This document shows, piece after piece, positions 1-4,839 of a stretch of 5,416 bases of DNA. The notes under the pieces are model-generated. The model was not told the DNA's origin. It saw only the letters and a program-made list of their open reading frames with translations, and did not search any database. Source of the DNA: Elusimicrobiaceae bacterium (GTDB lineage: Bacteria; Elusimicrobiota; Elusimicrobia; Elusimicrobiales; Elusimicrobiaceae); NCBI GenBank assembly GCA_017647245.1, contig JAGCKY010000130.1, positions 1 to 5,416 of the forward strand, written 5' to 3'. Every line of letters starts with the position of its first letter. The first letter of the stretch is position 1. Made by a program: the position numbers and the translations under genes.

Positions 1-590
1 AGCTTACCCAAAGAACCGCCCGGGTGAAATAGTGCAAAATCGGTTTTCTCAAAATGTTTAAGTTGCATTAAACAAACCGCCAACGCATCGCCGACCGCCA
101 ACGTGGCCGTGGTGGACGCGGTGGGGGCCAAATTGTAGGGGCAGGCCTCGCGGTCAATGTGGATTTTGACGTGAATATCTGCCATTTGCGCAAGCTTGGA
201 ATTTTCGTGCCCGGTCATCGCAATAATGGTGAGTTTTCGCCGTGCAAGTGAGGGGAGAATTTTATTGATTTCTTCGGTTTGACCCGAAAAGGAAATCGCC
301 AAAATTACGTCGCCGCTCATAATCATGCCCAAATCACCGTGCAATGCTTCCACCGGGTGCACGAAGAAAGACGGCGTGCCCGTAGAGGCCAGTGTGGCAG
401 AAATTTTGCGGCCGATGAGCCCGCTTTTGCCAATGCCCAGCACAATCACGCGGCCTTTGGTTTGCGCGCATGCTTTGACGGCACGCAAAAAGCCGTCATC
501 TAAACTTTTGCGAGATAAAGCAAGCGCTTTGTGCTCTACGTCCAGTACATGTTTAGCGGTTTTCAAAATTTCTTGGGTGTTATATTTCAT
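1..590 (-). CDS. kdsD: Arabinose-5-phosphate isomerase (KdsD/KpsF), 3' end beyond window
   Basis: This cytoplasmic enzyme interconverts ribulose 5-phosphate and arabinose 5-phosphate, the first step of KDO synthesis for lipopolysaccharide. The window holds the first 196 residues, which form the SIS sugar-isomerase domain; the usual C-terminal CBS pair (family length about 320-330 residues) would lie beyond the left edge. Visible motifs are GIGKSG (52-57), STGTPSFFVHP (69-79), HGDLGM (84-89), SFSGQTEEI (100-108), EACPYNLAPTASTT (148-161) and FHPGGSLGK (188-196). The four residues known as catalytic in E. coli KdsD (K59, E111, E152, H193) align at a constant offset with K55, E107, E148 and H189, so activity is expected. 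The start is supported by AGAGGAA at 595-601, six bases upstream. It follows the 55-residue ORF after 12 bases and lies downstream of kdsA in the same direction, suggesting one transcript. I infer KdsD rather than GutQ or a capsule-specific KpsF from the kdsA neighbour; the sequence alone does not separate these paralogues. Confidence 0.95.
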   Translation of the reverse strand, partial: MKYNTQEILKTAKHVLDVEHKALALSRKSLDDGFLRAVKACAQTKGRVIVLGIGKSGLIGRKISATLASTGTPSFFVHPVEALHGDLGMIMSGDVILAISFSGQTEEINKILPSLARRKLTIIAMTGHENSKLAQMADIHVKIHIDREACPYNLAPTASTTATLAVGDALAVCLMQLKHFEKTDFALFHPGGSLGK

Positions 591-602
591 ACAGTTCCTC
601 TT

Positions 603-770
603 TTAGTTGAGCCACGGGGTTGTTTCCGCAGCAGGCACTCTTTTTTGATAGGGTTGCGGCAAATGGCTGACCAAACAAGACAAACAAAAAAATGCCGCCA
701 CGCAAAACAGCAGTATCACCAGAAATACTTTTGCATGCCATTTTAAGTTCGGTACAAAAGGTGCCGTCAT
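603..770 (-). CDS. 55-residue single-pass membrane protein between kdsA and kdsD, unrecognised
   Basis: I do not recognise this protein. It begins MTAPFVPNLKWHAK, followed by one hydrophobic segment at about residues 15-35 containing three cysteines (C23, C29, C32). It ends in a short polar, proline-containing tail, PQPYQKRVPAAETTPWLN. The start is supported by AGGA eight bases upstream, and the gene fits tightly between kdsA (8-base gap) and kdsD (12-base gap). This spacing, with no in-frame stop, argues for a real translated gene. K10 and K14 before the hydrophobic segment suggest, by the positive-inside rule, a cytoplasmic N-terminus with the tail in the periplasm. CLSC at 29-32 resembles a lipobox only weakly, because position -3 is cysteine rather than leucine. 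It is far too short to be LptC, a membrane-anchored protein often encoded near KDO genes. A role in envelope assembly is only a guess from position. Confidence 0.7.
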   Translation of the reverse strand: MTAPFVPNLKWHAKVFLVILLFCVAAFFCLSCLVSHLPQPYQKRVPAAETTPWLN

Positions 771-778
771 GGTAAATC

Positions 779-1606
779 CTATTTAAATTTTTTCACGAGC
801 TTATCAAGGGCCGCCAACTGCTCAGTCATTTGCGTCACTTGTTTCATATCCAGTGAATTGGGCCCGTCGGACAGCGCTTTAGCCGGATTGGGATGCGCCT
901 CAAAAAACACGCCTGCAATCCCCAAGGCGGTAGCGGCTTTGGCAAGCACGGGGGCCAGTTTACTATTGCCGCCGGTAGCAGTACCCAAAGCACCGGGTTT
1001 TTGCACAGAGTGAGTGGCATCAAAAATAACGGGATAGCCGAACTGTTTCATAATTTCCAGCGCACGCATATCCACTACTAAATCGCCATAACCGAAGCTC
1101 GCGCCGCGCTCGGTCAGTAAAATGTTATAGTTGCCTTGCGACTCAATTTTTTTAATTATTTGTTCCATTGCTGACGGAGCTAAAAATTGGCCTTTTTTAA
1201 CATTGATTGCTTTGCCCGTGGCGGCACAAGCCAATACCAAATCGGTTTGGCGGCACAAAAAAGCGGGGATTTGTAACATATCGGCCACTTGGGCTACTTC
1301 GTCGGCTTGCCACGGCTCGTGCACGTCCACCACCAGCGGTAAGCCGGTAATTTGTTTGGCTTTTTGTAAAATGGAAAGCCCTTTAGCCAGCCCCGGTCCG
1401 CGGTAAGCAGATAAAGAAGTACGGTTGGCTTTATCAAAAGAAGCTTTTAAAATATAGGGATGCCCCGTCTTGGCAATGATTTGCTGGAGCTTTTTAACCG
1501 TGTCAATGTAATGTTTTTCACTTTCAATGACACACGTGCCCGCCAAAAACACCAGCGGGAGCGTATTGGAAATCTTAATAGAACCTACTTTGACTGTTTT
1601 TTGCAT
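779..1606 (-). CDS. kdsA: KDO-8-phosphate synthase (KdsA), metal-dependent class
   Basis: This cytoplasmic enzyme condenses phosphoenolpyruvate with arabinose 5-phosphate to form 3-deoxy-D-manno-octulosonate 8-phosphate, the committed step of KDO synthesis. The 275-residue product is normal for the family and is a single TIM-barrel domain of the DAHP synthase I/KdsA family. Recognisable segments are FLAGTCVIES (20-29), KASFDKANRTS (54-64), DVHEP (94-98), LTERGASFGYGDLVVDMR (164-181), FDATHSVQKPG (195-205) and FFEAHPNPAKALSDGPNSL (234-252). C25, H199, E236 and D247 correspond to the four metal ligands known in Aquifex aeolicus KdsA. Class I enzymes such as that of E. coli have asparagine in place of the cysteine, so this is a class II, metal-dependent enzyme. 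The frame stays open to 1849, but those extra 81 residues overlap the pilin gene in another frame and look like no KdsA N-terminus, so I chose the ATG at 1606. No good Shine-Dalgarno precedes it. kdsD, which supplies its substrate, lies two genes downstream. Confidence 0.97.
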   Translation of the reverse strand: MQKTVKVGSIKISNTLPLVFLAGTCVIESEKHYIDTVKKLQQIIAKTGHPYILKASFDKANRTSLSAYRGPGLAKGLSILQKAKQITGLPLVVDVHEPWQADEVAQVADMLQIPAFLCRQTDLVLACAATGKAINVKKGQFLAPSAMEQIIKKIESQGNYNILLTERGASFGYGDLVVDMRALEIMKQFGYPVIFDATHSVQKPGALGTATGGNSKLAPVLAKAATALGIAGVFFEAHPNPAKALSDGPNSLDMKQVTQMTEQLAALDKLVKKFK

Positions 1607-1612
1607 ACTTAC

Positions 1613-1621
1613 ATCATAGCA
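1613..1621 (-). promoter_or_regulatory. Possible extended -10 promoter directly upstream of kdsA
   Basis: On the minus strand TGC-TATGAT reads as an extended -10 element with one mismatch to TATAAT. The usual spacing would start the transcript at about 1606, the first base of the kdsA ATG. I see no acceptable -35 hexamer, as expected when the TG extension compensates. The chosen kdsA start also lacks a good ribosome binding site, which would fit a leaderless message. Readthrough from the pilin gene 44 bases upstream is equally possible, since I see no terminator in that gap. Confidence 0.35.
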
Positions 1622-1650
1622 AATTCCGCGTGCTCGCGCGCGTTCCAAAG

Positions 1651-2136
1651 CTAGTAACGGATTACGTAAGCAGGTTTGCCGTTGATTGTAGTATCGGGGC
1701 CTTCGTCTTGTCCGGCTTGGGTTTGACAGAAAGATTCGCCGGCATCGTTTTGTGGCACACAGACCAGTTGCAAGAAATTCATTTGAGTGGCTAAATAATA
1801 CTGCACTTGTTGGTCGGGAGTTTTTAAGTGAAATTCTGCTTCCCAACACATTTCCGGGCCGTCTTTGATGCGGCAGACTAATTTAAGCGTAAAGTATTTT
1901 AACGGATTTTTTTCATTTACTTCTTGCTCCATTTTATCGGCGCGTTCGCGGGTCATATTTTTACCGGCGGCCCATTGTTTGGTTTTGCCCCACCAAATGA
2001 TCGCTTCGGTGCTGCGCGCGCTTTGCACGGCATTTTGATAATAGGGCAAGGCCACCAGTATCAGTACGGCAATAATCACTAGTACGATGAGCATTTCCAA
2101 TAAAGAAAATCCGCGGCGGGATAATTTAGTCAGCAT
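1651..2136 (-). CDS. Type IV pilin-like / pseudopilin protein with four cysteines (161 aa)
   Basis: This is a pilin-like protein expected to be cleaved by prepilin peptidase and then inserted in the inner membrane or assembled into a pilus or pseudopilus. The class III signal is the leader MLTKLSRRG followed by FSLLEMLIVLVIIAVLILVA (10-29); cleavage is expected between G9 and F10, and E14 is the conserved Glu5 of the mature protein. Then comes LPYYQNAVQSAR, typical of the N-terminal pilin helix. The soluble domain has cysteines C88, C97, C126 and C137, spaced as two pairs that could form two disulfides. It ends in an aromatic tail (AYVIRY). The start overlaps the upstream AlbA_2 gene by 11 bases and has a strong site, AGAGGAG at 2144-2150, inside that gene, so translation is probably coupled. 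It has the same length and cysteine layout as the plus-strand pilin at 4296. Whether it is a major pilin, minor pilin or secretion pseudopilin cannot be told from sequence. Confidence 0.9.
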   Translation of the reverse strand: MLTKLSRRGFSLLEMLIVLVIIAVLILVALPYYQNAVQSARSTEAIIWWGKTKQWAAGKNMTRERADKMEQEVNEKNPLKYFTLKLVCRIKDGPEMCWEAEFHLKTPDQQVQYYLATQMNFLQLVCVPQNDAGESFCQTQAGQDEGPDTTINGKPAYVIRY

Positions 2137-3307
2137 TAAAATTCTCCTCTATGAGTTGATGAACAAATTCTTGCCATTGTTTTTGCGGCAGTTGCAAACC
2201 CAGCGACCAAGCGGTTGCTTGCAATGTGTTTTGCAAAATCGCAGGCAGTTGGCTGGATAATTGCGAAAGTGTATATTCCTCATCCATGCGGATATAATCT
2301 TCCAGCACGGTGGCGTTCTGTTGCAAAAGGAAAGAACGTAGCCCGCGCATATTATTCATTTTTAAGCGGAAAGAAAGCGGGCCGCCAAAAGATAATTTTT
2401 CCAAAAAGCGAATGCTGTGTGAGAAAAAACGCGTCGTGGACGCGGCAAACGCGGCAAAATCTATGGCACGGCTTTCGTGTCCGTTAAATACTTGGGTGTG
2501 CGAAGCGTCCCATTTAGCCATGACCAGACCATAGTCATTAAATTCCCACATGCGGTGGCTGGTGCGTTCGCCGTCAATTAAAGCCGCACCGTCTTGCACG
2601 GCTTGCAATTTCATGGACGGATATAGTGCTGGTTCCGGGCCGCATACACGTATCAATTCAGGCAATTGATGATACGACACCAGCGGCTCTTGCGGATAAA
2701 GCGGCACAAGCGATAAAGTGGCCACGCTCAAAGAGGTGGGTTCTATATTTTTGGTTTTGAGATAATTTAAGAAGTGACTCTCGGCTTTGTCATACAAGAT
2801 ACGGCGCAAGCGTTCGGATTTTTCGCGGTGGTCCAACAGCCACGGCAGTTTACTGGGATGTACAATTGTTTCGGGACGGCTGCTTTGCCCGGTGCGAATA
2901 TAGGCGCGTTTGAGTTTACCCACGAGGTGGGGAGTTAAATTGCTTTGCGGAATATCTATCACTACGAACATGCGCTGTTTGTCTTTGCTCACGCAGATAT
3001 TGATATCCACAAACACTACCGGGTCAATGTACGCTTGAATAATATCCTCAATCATATTGCGGATTTTTTCGTGGTAAGCAATGCCGGCAAACGGCGGGCA
3101 GGGCTTGTCATTTTTATCATCGTTCACGCCGATAATAAGGGTGCCGCCCAGCGCATTGGCAAAAGACGCAATGACTTTGGCAAATTTTTCCTTATTCTTT
3201 GGTAGCAGATATTTGTAATCTAACTGCTTACCTTCCGGGATTTGTTTTTTACAAAAAGCGACCACATCTTCAAATGTTAAATCATGTATCGGTTTATCAA
3301 AAAACAT
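2126..3307 (-). CDS. Schlafen/AlbA_2-domain protein (putative ATP- or nucleic-acid-binding), unrecognised C-terminal half
   Basis: Residues 1 to about 150 match the AlbA_2 domain, also called Schlafen-like or divergent AAA_4. Its signature is seen as EGKQLDYKYLL (25-35), then FAKVIASFANALGGTLIIGV (42-61) with NDD after it, and later YIRTGQSSRP (136-145). The family is widespread, often annotated as a putative DNA-binding or ATP-binding protein or transcriptional regulator, and some members sit in defence or stress loci. The remaining 240 or so residues are mixed alpha/beta, with no helix-turn-helix, nuclease or transmembrane motif that I can name. The start is well placed: AGGAG lies about seven bases before the ATG, and the gene opens a minus-strand series facing the MgtE-like gene. 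Its 3' end overlaps the pilin gene by 11 bases, tying the two together in expression. A specific function cannot be assigned; regulation of the adjacent pilin is possible but is inference. Confidence 0.85.
   Translation of the reverse strand: MFFDKPIHDLTFEDVVAFCKKQIPEGKQLDYKYLLPKNKEKFAKVIASFANALGGTLIIGVNDDKNDKPCPPFAGIAYHEKIRNMIEDIIQAYIDPVVFVDINICVSKDKQRMFVVIDIPQSNLTPHLVGKLKRAYIRTGQSSRPETIVHPSKLPWLLDHREKSERLRRILYDKAESHFLNYLKTKNIEPTSLSVATLSLVPLYPQEPLVSYHQLPELIRVCGPEPALYPSMKLQAVQDGAALIDGERTSHRMWEFNDYGLVMAKWDASHTQVFNGHESRAIDFAAFAASTTRFFSHSIRFLEKLSFGGPLSFRLKMNNMRGLRSFLLQQNATVLEDYIRMDEEYTLSQLSSQLPAILQNTLQATAWSLGLQLPQKQWQEFVHQLIEENFNAD
2144..2150 (-). promoter_or_regulatory. Strong ribosome binding site for the 1651-2136 pilin, inside the upstream gene
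   Basis: AGAGGAG on the minus strand ends seven bases before the pilin ATG at 2136. It lies within the last codons of the AlbA_2 gene. It decides the start of the pilin and suggests translational coupling across the 11-base overlap. Confidence 0.75.
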
Positions 3308-3351
3308 AAATGCTCCTTTTGCGCGGGGGCGGCAAAGCCCTACTTAAATTT

Positions 3352-3359
3352 ATTATAAT
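3352..3359. promoter_or_regulatory. Overlapping divergent -10 elements in a palindromic TATTATAATA
   Basis: The ten bases at 3351-3360 are a perfect palindrome, so a consensus TATAAT is present on both strands (3354-3359 plus, 3357-3352 minus). They sit in the only gap between the divergent AlbA_2 and MgtE-like genes, about 45-50 bases from each start. The -35 regions are poor: GGCAAA for the plus strand and TTTCAA with a 16-base spacer for the minus strand. The assignment therefore rests on the -10 and on position. Confidence 0.45.
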
Positions 3360-3407
3360 AAAAACAGTCCTCTTTGAAAGGAATATCTTTTTGGCAGGAG
3401 CAGGGAA

Positions 3408-4154
3408 ATGAATGCAACGAACAACAATTTAACCCCGTGGCTGACGGAAAAATTTATTTCCGCCGCGCCGCTGGCTGCTGCCAAGGCACTGGGGGGGCTG
3501 GCCACCCACGAGGCGGTGCTGTTGATTAAACCGCTCAAAGCCGAAAGCATGGTGGCGTGCCTAAATCCGATGGACGCGTCCAAAGCGGCGGCCATTTTGC
3601 GCCGTCTGCCTTCACGTCAGGCCGCGCATGTGTTGGCGCGGTTGGATTTAGTGCAAGCCGGGGCCATTTACAAAGCATTTTCCGTTCCGCAACGCGAAAA
3701 AATGAAAACCTTGCTGGCGGTCTCTTTGGTTAAAACTTTAGAAGCAAATACGGCGTGGGCTGCAAACAGCGCAGGCGCGCAAATGAGCCGCGATTTTGTG
3801 GCGTTTAAAACAGAAAACAAAGTGGCGGAAATGATTGAAAAATTGAAAACCTTGCCACGCAAAAAATTGCCCGCCGCGTGTTTAGTGGTGGCGGCTAAAG
3901 ACGGTAAGTTAAAGGGTATCGTGCGCAGTGCCGAGCTGGCATTTTTCAGTGAAAATTCGCTGGCGGGTTCTATTATGAGCGAAGTTAAAAGCGTGCCCCC
4001 GCAAACCGACGCGCAAACCGTGCGCGAAATTTTATTACAAGGTCAGCCGCTGGTAGCGGTGGTGGACGCGGATAACGTGCCGCTGGGGGTGCTGTCCCTA
4101 GCGGAATTAAGTACCGAAAAAATAAAGCGCAAAAAAAAGTTCGGTTGGTTTTAA
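3408..4154 (+). CDS. Soluble MgtE-like protein: MgtE N domain plus CBS pair, no membrane channel
   Basis: The 248-residue product looks like the cytoplasmic half of the magnesium channel MgtE. Residues about 28-110 form short helical repeats of the MgtE N-domain type, for example LATHEAVLLIKPLKAES (31-47), MDASKAAAILRRLPSRQAAH (55-74) and VLARLD (75-80). Residues about 124-236 form a CBS pair, with CLVVAAKDGKLKGIVRSAEL (158-177) and PLVAVVDADNVPLGVLSLAE (214-233). In MgtE these parts bind Mg2+ and gate the pore. Here the protein stops after the second CBS motif with a basic aromatic tail, KIKRKKKFGWF, and has no transmembrane segment. It cannot transport ions itself; a Mg2+- or nucleotide-sensing role is inference. 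The start has AGGAG at 3396-3400. The gene stands alone on the plus strand, divergent from the AlbA_2 gene and closed by a terminator, so it is probably monocistronic. No frameshifted channel follows in the 141 bases before the next gene, so it does not look like a recently broken mgtE. Confidence 0.85.
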   Translation: MNATNNNLTPWLTEKFISAAPLAAAKALGGLATHEAVLLIKPLKAESMVACLNPMDASKAAAILRRLPSRQAAHVLARLDLVQAGAIYKAFSVPQREKMKTLLAVSLVKTLEANTAWAANSAGAQMSRDFVAFKTENKVAEMIEKLKTLPRKKLPAACLVVAAKDGKLKGIVRSAELAFFSENSLAGSIMSEVKSVPPQTDAQTVREILLQGQPLVAVVDADNVPLGVLSLAELSTEKIKRKKKFGWF

Positions 4155-4171
4155 TTTAATTTTATTTTGAT

Positions 4172-4201
4172 ATATCCTGCTTTATGGCAGGATATTTTTT
4201 T
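4172..4201 (+). terminator. Intrinsic terminator of the MgtE-like gene
   Basis: ATATCCTGC (4172-4180) and GCAGGATAT (4187-4195) form a perfect 9-bp stem around the loop TTTATG. A run of T to 4201 follows. It lies 17 bases after the stop codon of the MgtE-like gene and separates it from the following pilin. Confidence 0.88.
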
Positions 4202-4233
4202 GCTATTTTTCCGTCTGAAAAGGAGGATGTCTA

Positions 4234-4261
4234 TTGTTTTTTTTTTTTGGTATGATATAAT
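4234..4261 (+). promoter_or_regulatory. Extended -10 promoter of the plus-strand pilin with a 12-T spacer tract
   Basis: TGA-TATAAT (4253-4261) is a perfect extended -10 element. A weak -35, TTGTTT, sits at 4234-4239 with a 16-base spacer, and a run of 12 T (4237-4248) covers the end of that hexamer and most of the spacer. Transcription should start near 4268, leaving a leader of about 28 bases that contains the pilin ribosome binding site AGGAGA (4283-4288). The upstream terminator makes this the likely sole promoter of the pilin gene. The T-run is prone to length changes, which would alter -35/-10 spacing. Confidence 0.65.
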
Positions 4262-4295
4262 GTTTTTGTTGTTTATTTTTATAGGAGAATAAAAT

Positions 4296-4781
4296 ATGAA
4301 AAGAGCATTTACGTTGATTGAACTGTTAGTAGTTGTTCTTATTATCGGCATTTTAGCCGCGATTGCCTTGCCGCAATATCAAAAAGCAGTACTCAAAAGC
4401 AGATCTATGCAGGGATTAATCAGTTTGAATGCGTTAGATAAAGCACAGCAGGAATACAGACTTGCCAATAATACGTATACAGATGACAAGGAAAATTTAA
4501 GTTTGTCTTTTTCTAGTTCGTTGAGTTGCGGTTCAACAGGAGAAACACAAAAGTGGTGTCTGATAAGGATATCACCAAATCCAAAGAAAGCAATCTTTTG
4601 GTTTGAATGGCGTGGAAAATTGACCGATTTAACGCGCAGGTATGCCTGTATTGCGGGAAATGACGATACACCAGCGCAGGCTGTCTGTCAGAGTATTCAG
4701 CGAGATTGGGGGGGAACGGAAGTAAAGGTACACACAGACGAGGGAGATGAGTTTACTTATTATTACGGTTTGTGGTTTTAA
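4296..4781 (+). CDS. Type IV pilin-like protein with four cysteines (161 aa), Elusimicrobium style
   Basis: The leader is very short, MKRA, followed by FTLIELLVVVLIIGILAAIA (5-24) and LPQYQKAVLKSR. This is a textbook class III signal and pilin N-terminal helix, with E9 as Glu5 of the mature protein. Cleavage is expected between A4 and F5; alanine at -1 is less usual than glycine. The soluble part carries C78, C88, C118 and C131 in two pairs and ends in an aromatic run, TYYYGLWF. It should be processed by prepilin peptidase and then sit in the inner membrane or be assembled into a type IV pilus or type II-like pseudopilus; no assembly gene is in the window. AGGAGA lies seven bases before the ATG. 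The gene has its own promoter and a terminator on each side, so it is an isolated single-gene unit. It looks more AT-rich than its neighbours, with an especially AT-rich upstream region. Major versus minor pilin status cannot be decided. Confidence 0.92.
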   Translation: MKRAFTLIELLVVVLIIGILAAIALPQYQKAVLKSRSMQGLISLNALDKAQQEYRLANNTYTDDKENLSLSFSSSLSCGSTGETQKWCLIRISPNPKKAIFWFEWRGKLTDLTRRYACIAGNDDTPAQAVCQSIQRDWGGTEVKVHTDEGDEFTYYYGLWF

Positions 4782-4793
4782 GGAAATTTAAGT

Positions 4794-4825
4794 AAAAAAC
4801 CCCCGCGATTGGCGGGGGTTTTTTT
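4794..4825. terminator. Bidirectional intrinsic terminator between convergent genes
   Basis: AAAAAACCCCCGC (4794-4806) pairs perfectly with GCGGGGGTTTTTT (4812-4824) around the loop GATTG. The GC-rich core is flanked by A and T runs, so each strand yields a hairpin followed by a U-tract. It serves the pilin on the plus strand (stop at 4781) and the DUF885 gene on the minus strand (stop at 4840). Confidence 0.93.
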
Positions 4826-4839
4826 AGTATATAAATTAC

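Noticed and set aside
279..746. Three plus-strand ORFs of 71-93 residues
   Set aside because: They are antisense to kdsD and the 55-residue gene, both supported by motifs or operon spacing, and show no domain character.
1607..1650. A terminator between the pilin and kdsA
   Set aside because: Only a weak CGCG/CGCG pairing exists and no T-run follows on the minus strand.
1607..1849. An 81-residue N-terminal extension of KdsA in the same open frame
   Set aside because: It overlaps the pilin gene in another frame, is rich in Arg and Ser, and resembles no KdsA N-terminus. The 275-residue product from 1606 is the normal length.
3308..3407. A magnesium riboswitch (M-box) before the MgtE-like gene
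   Set aside because: The gap is 100 bases and the likely leader only about 42, too short for an M-box, and no conserved riboswitch core or terminator hairpin is visible.
3353..3595. A minus-strand ORF of 80 residues opposite the start of the MgtE-like gene
   Set aside because: It is the antisense shadow of an Ala-rich coding region and would overlap the divergent promoter.
3408..4154. A broken full-length mgtE gene
   Set aside because: No remnant of a channel domain appears in any frame after the stop, and a terminator follows within 20 bases.
4227..4292. A 21-residue hydrophobic ORF ending three bases before the plus-strand pilin, preceded by AAAAGGAGG
   Set aside because: The AGGAGG abuts the ATG with no spacing, and the ORF spans the predicted promoter, so most of it would lie upstream of the transcript start. 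It is probably an AT-rich coincidence.
4151..4351. A minus-strand ORF of 66 residues across the terminator and pilin promoter
   Set aside because: It is low-complexity, Lys/Asn/Ile-rich translation of AT-rich intergenic DNA antisense to the pilin start, and it covers the terminator hairpin.
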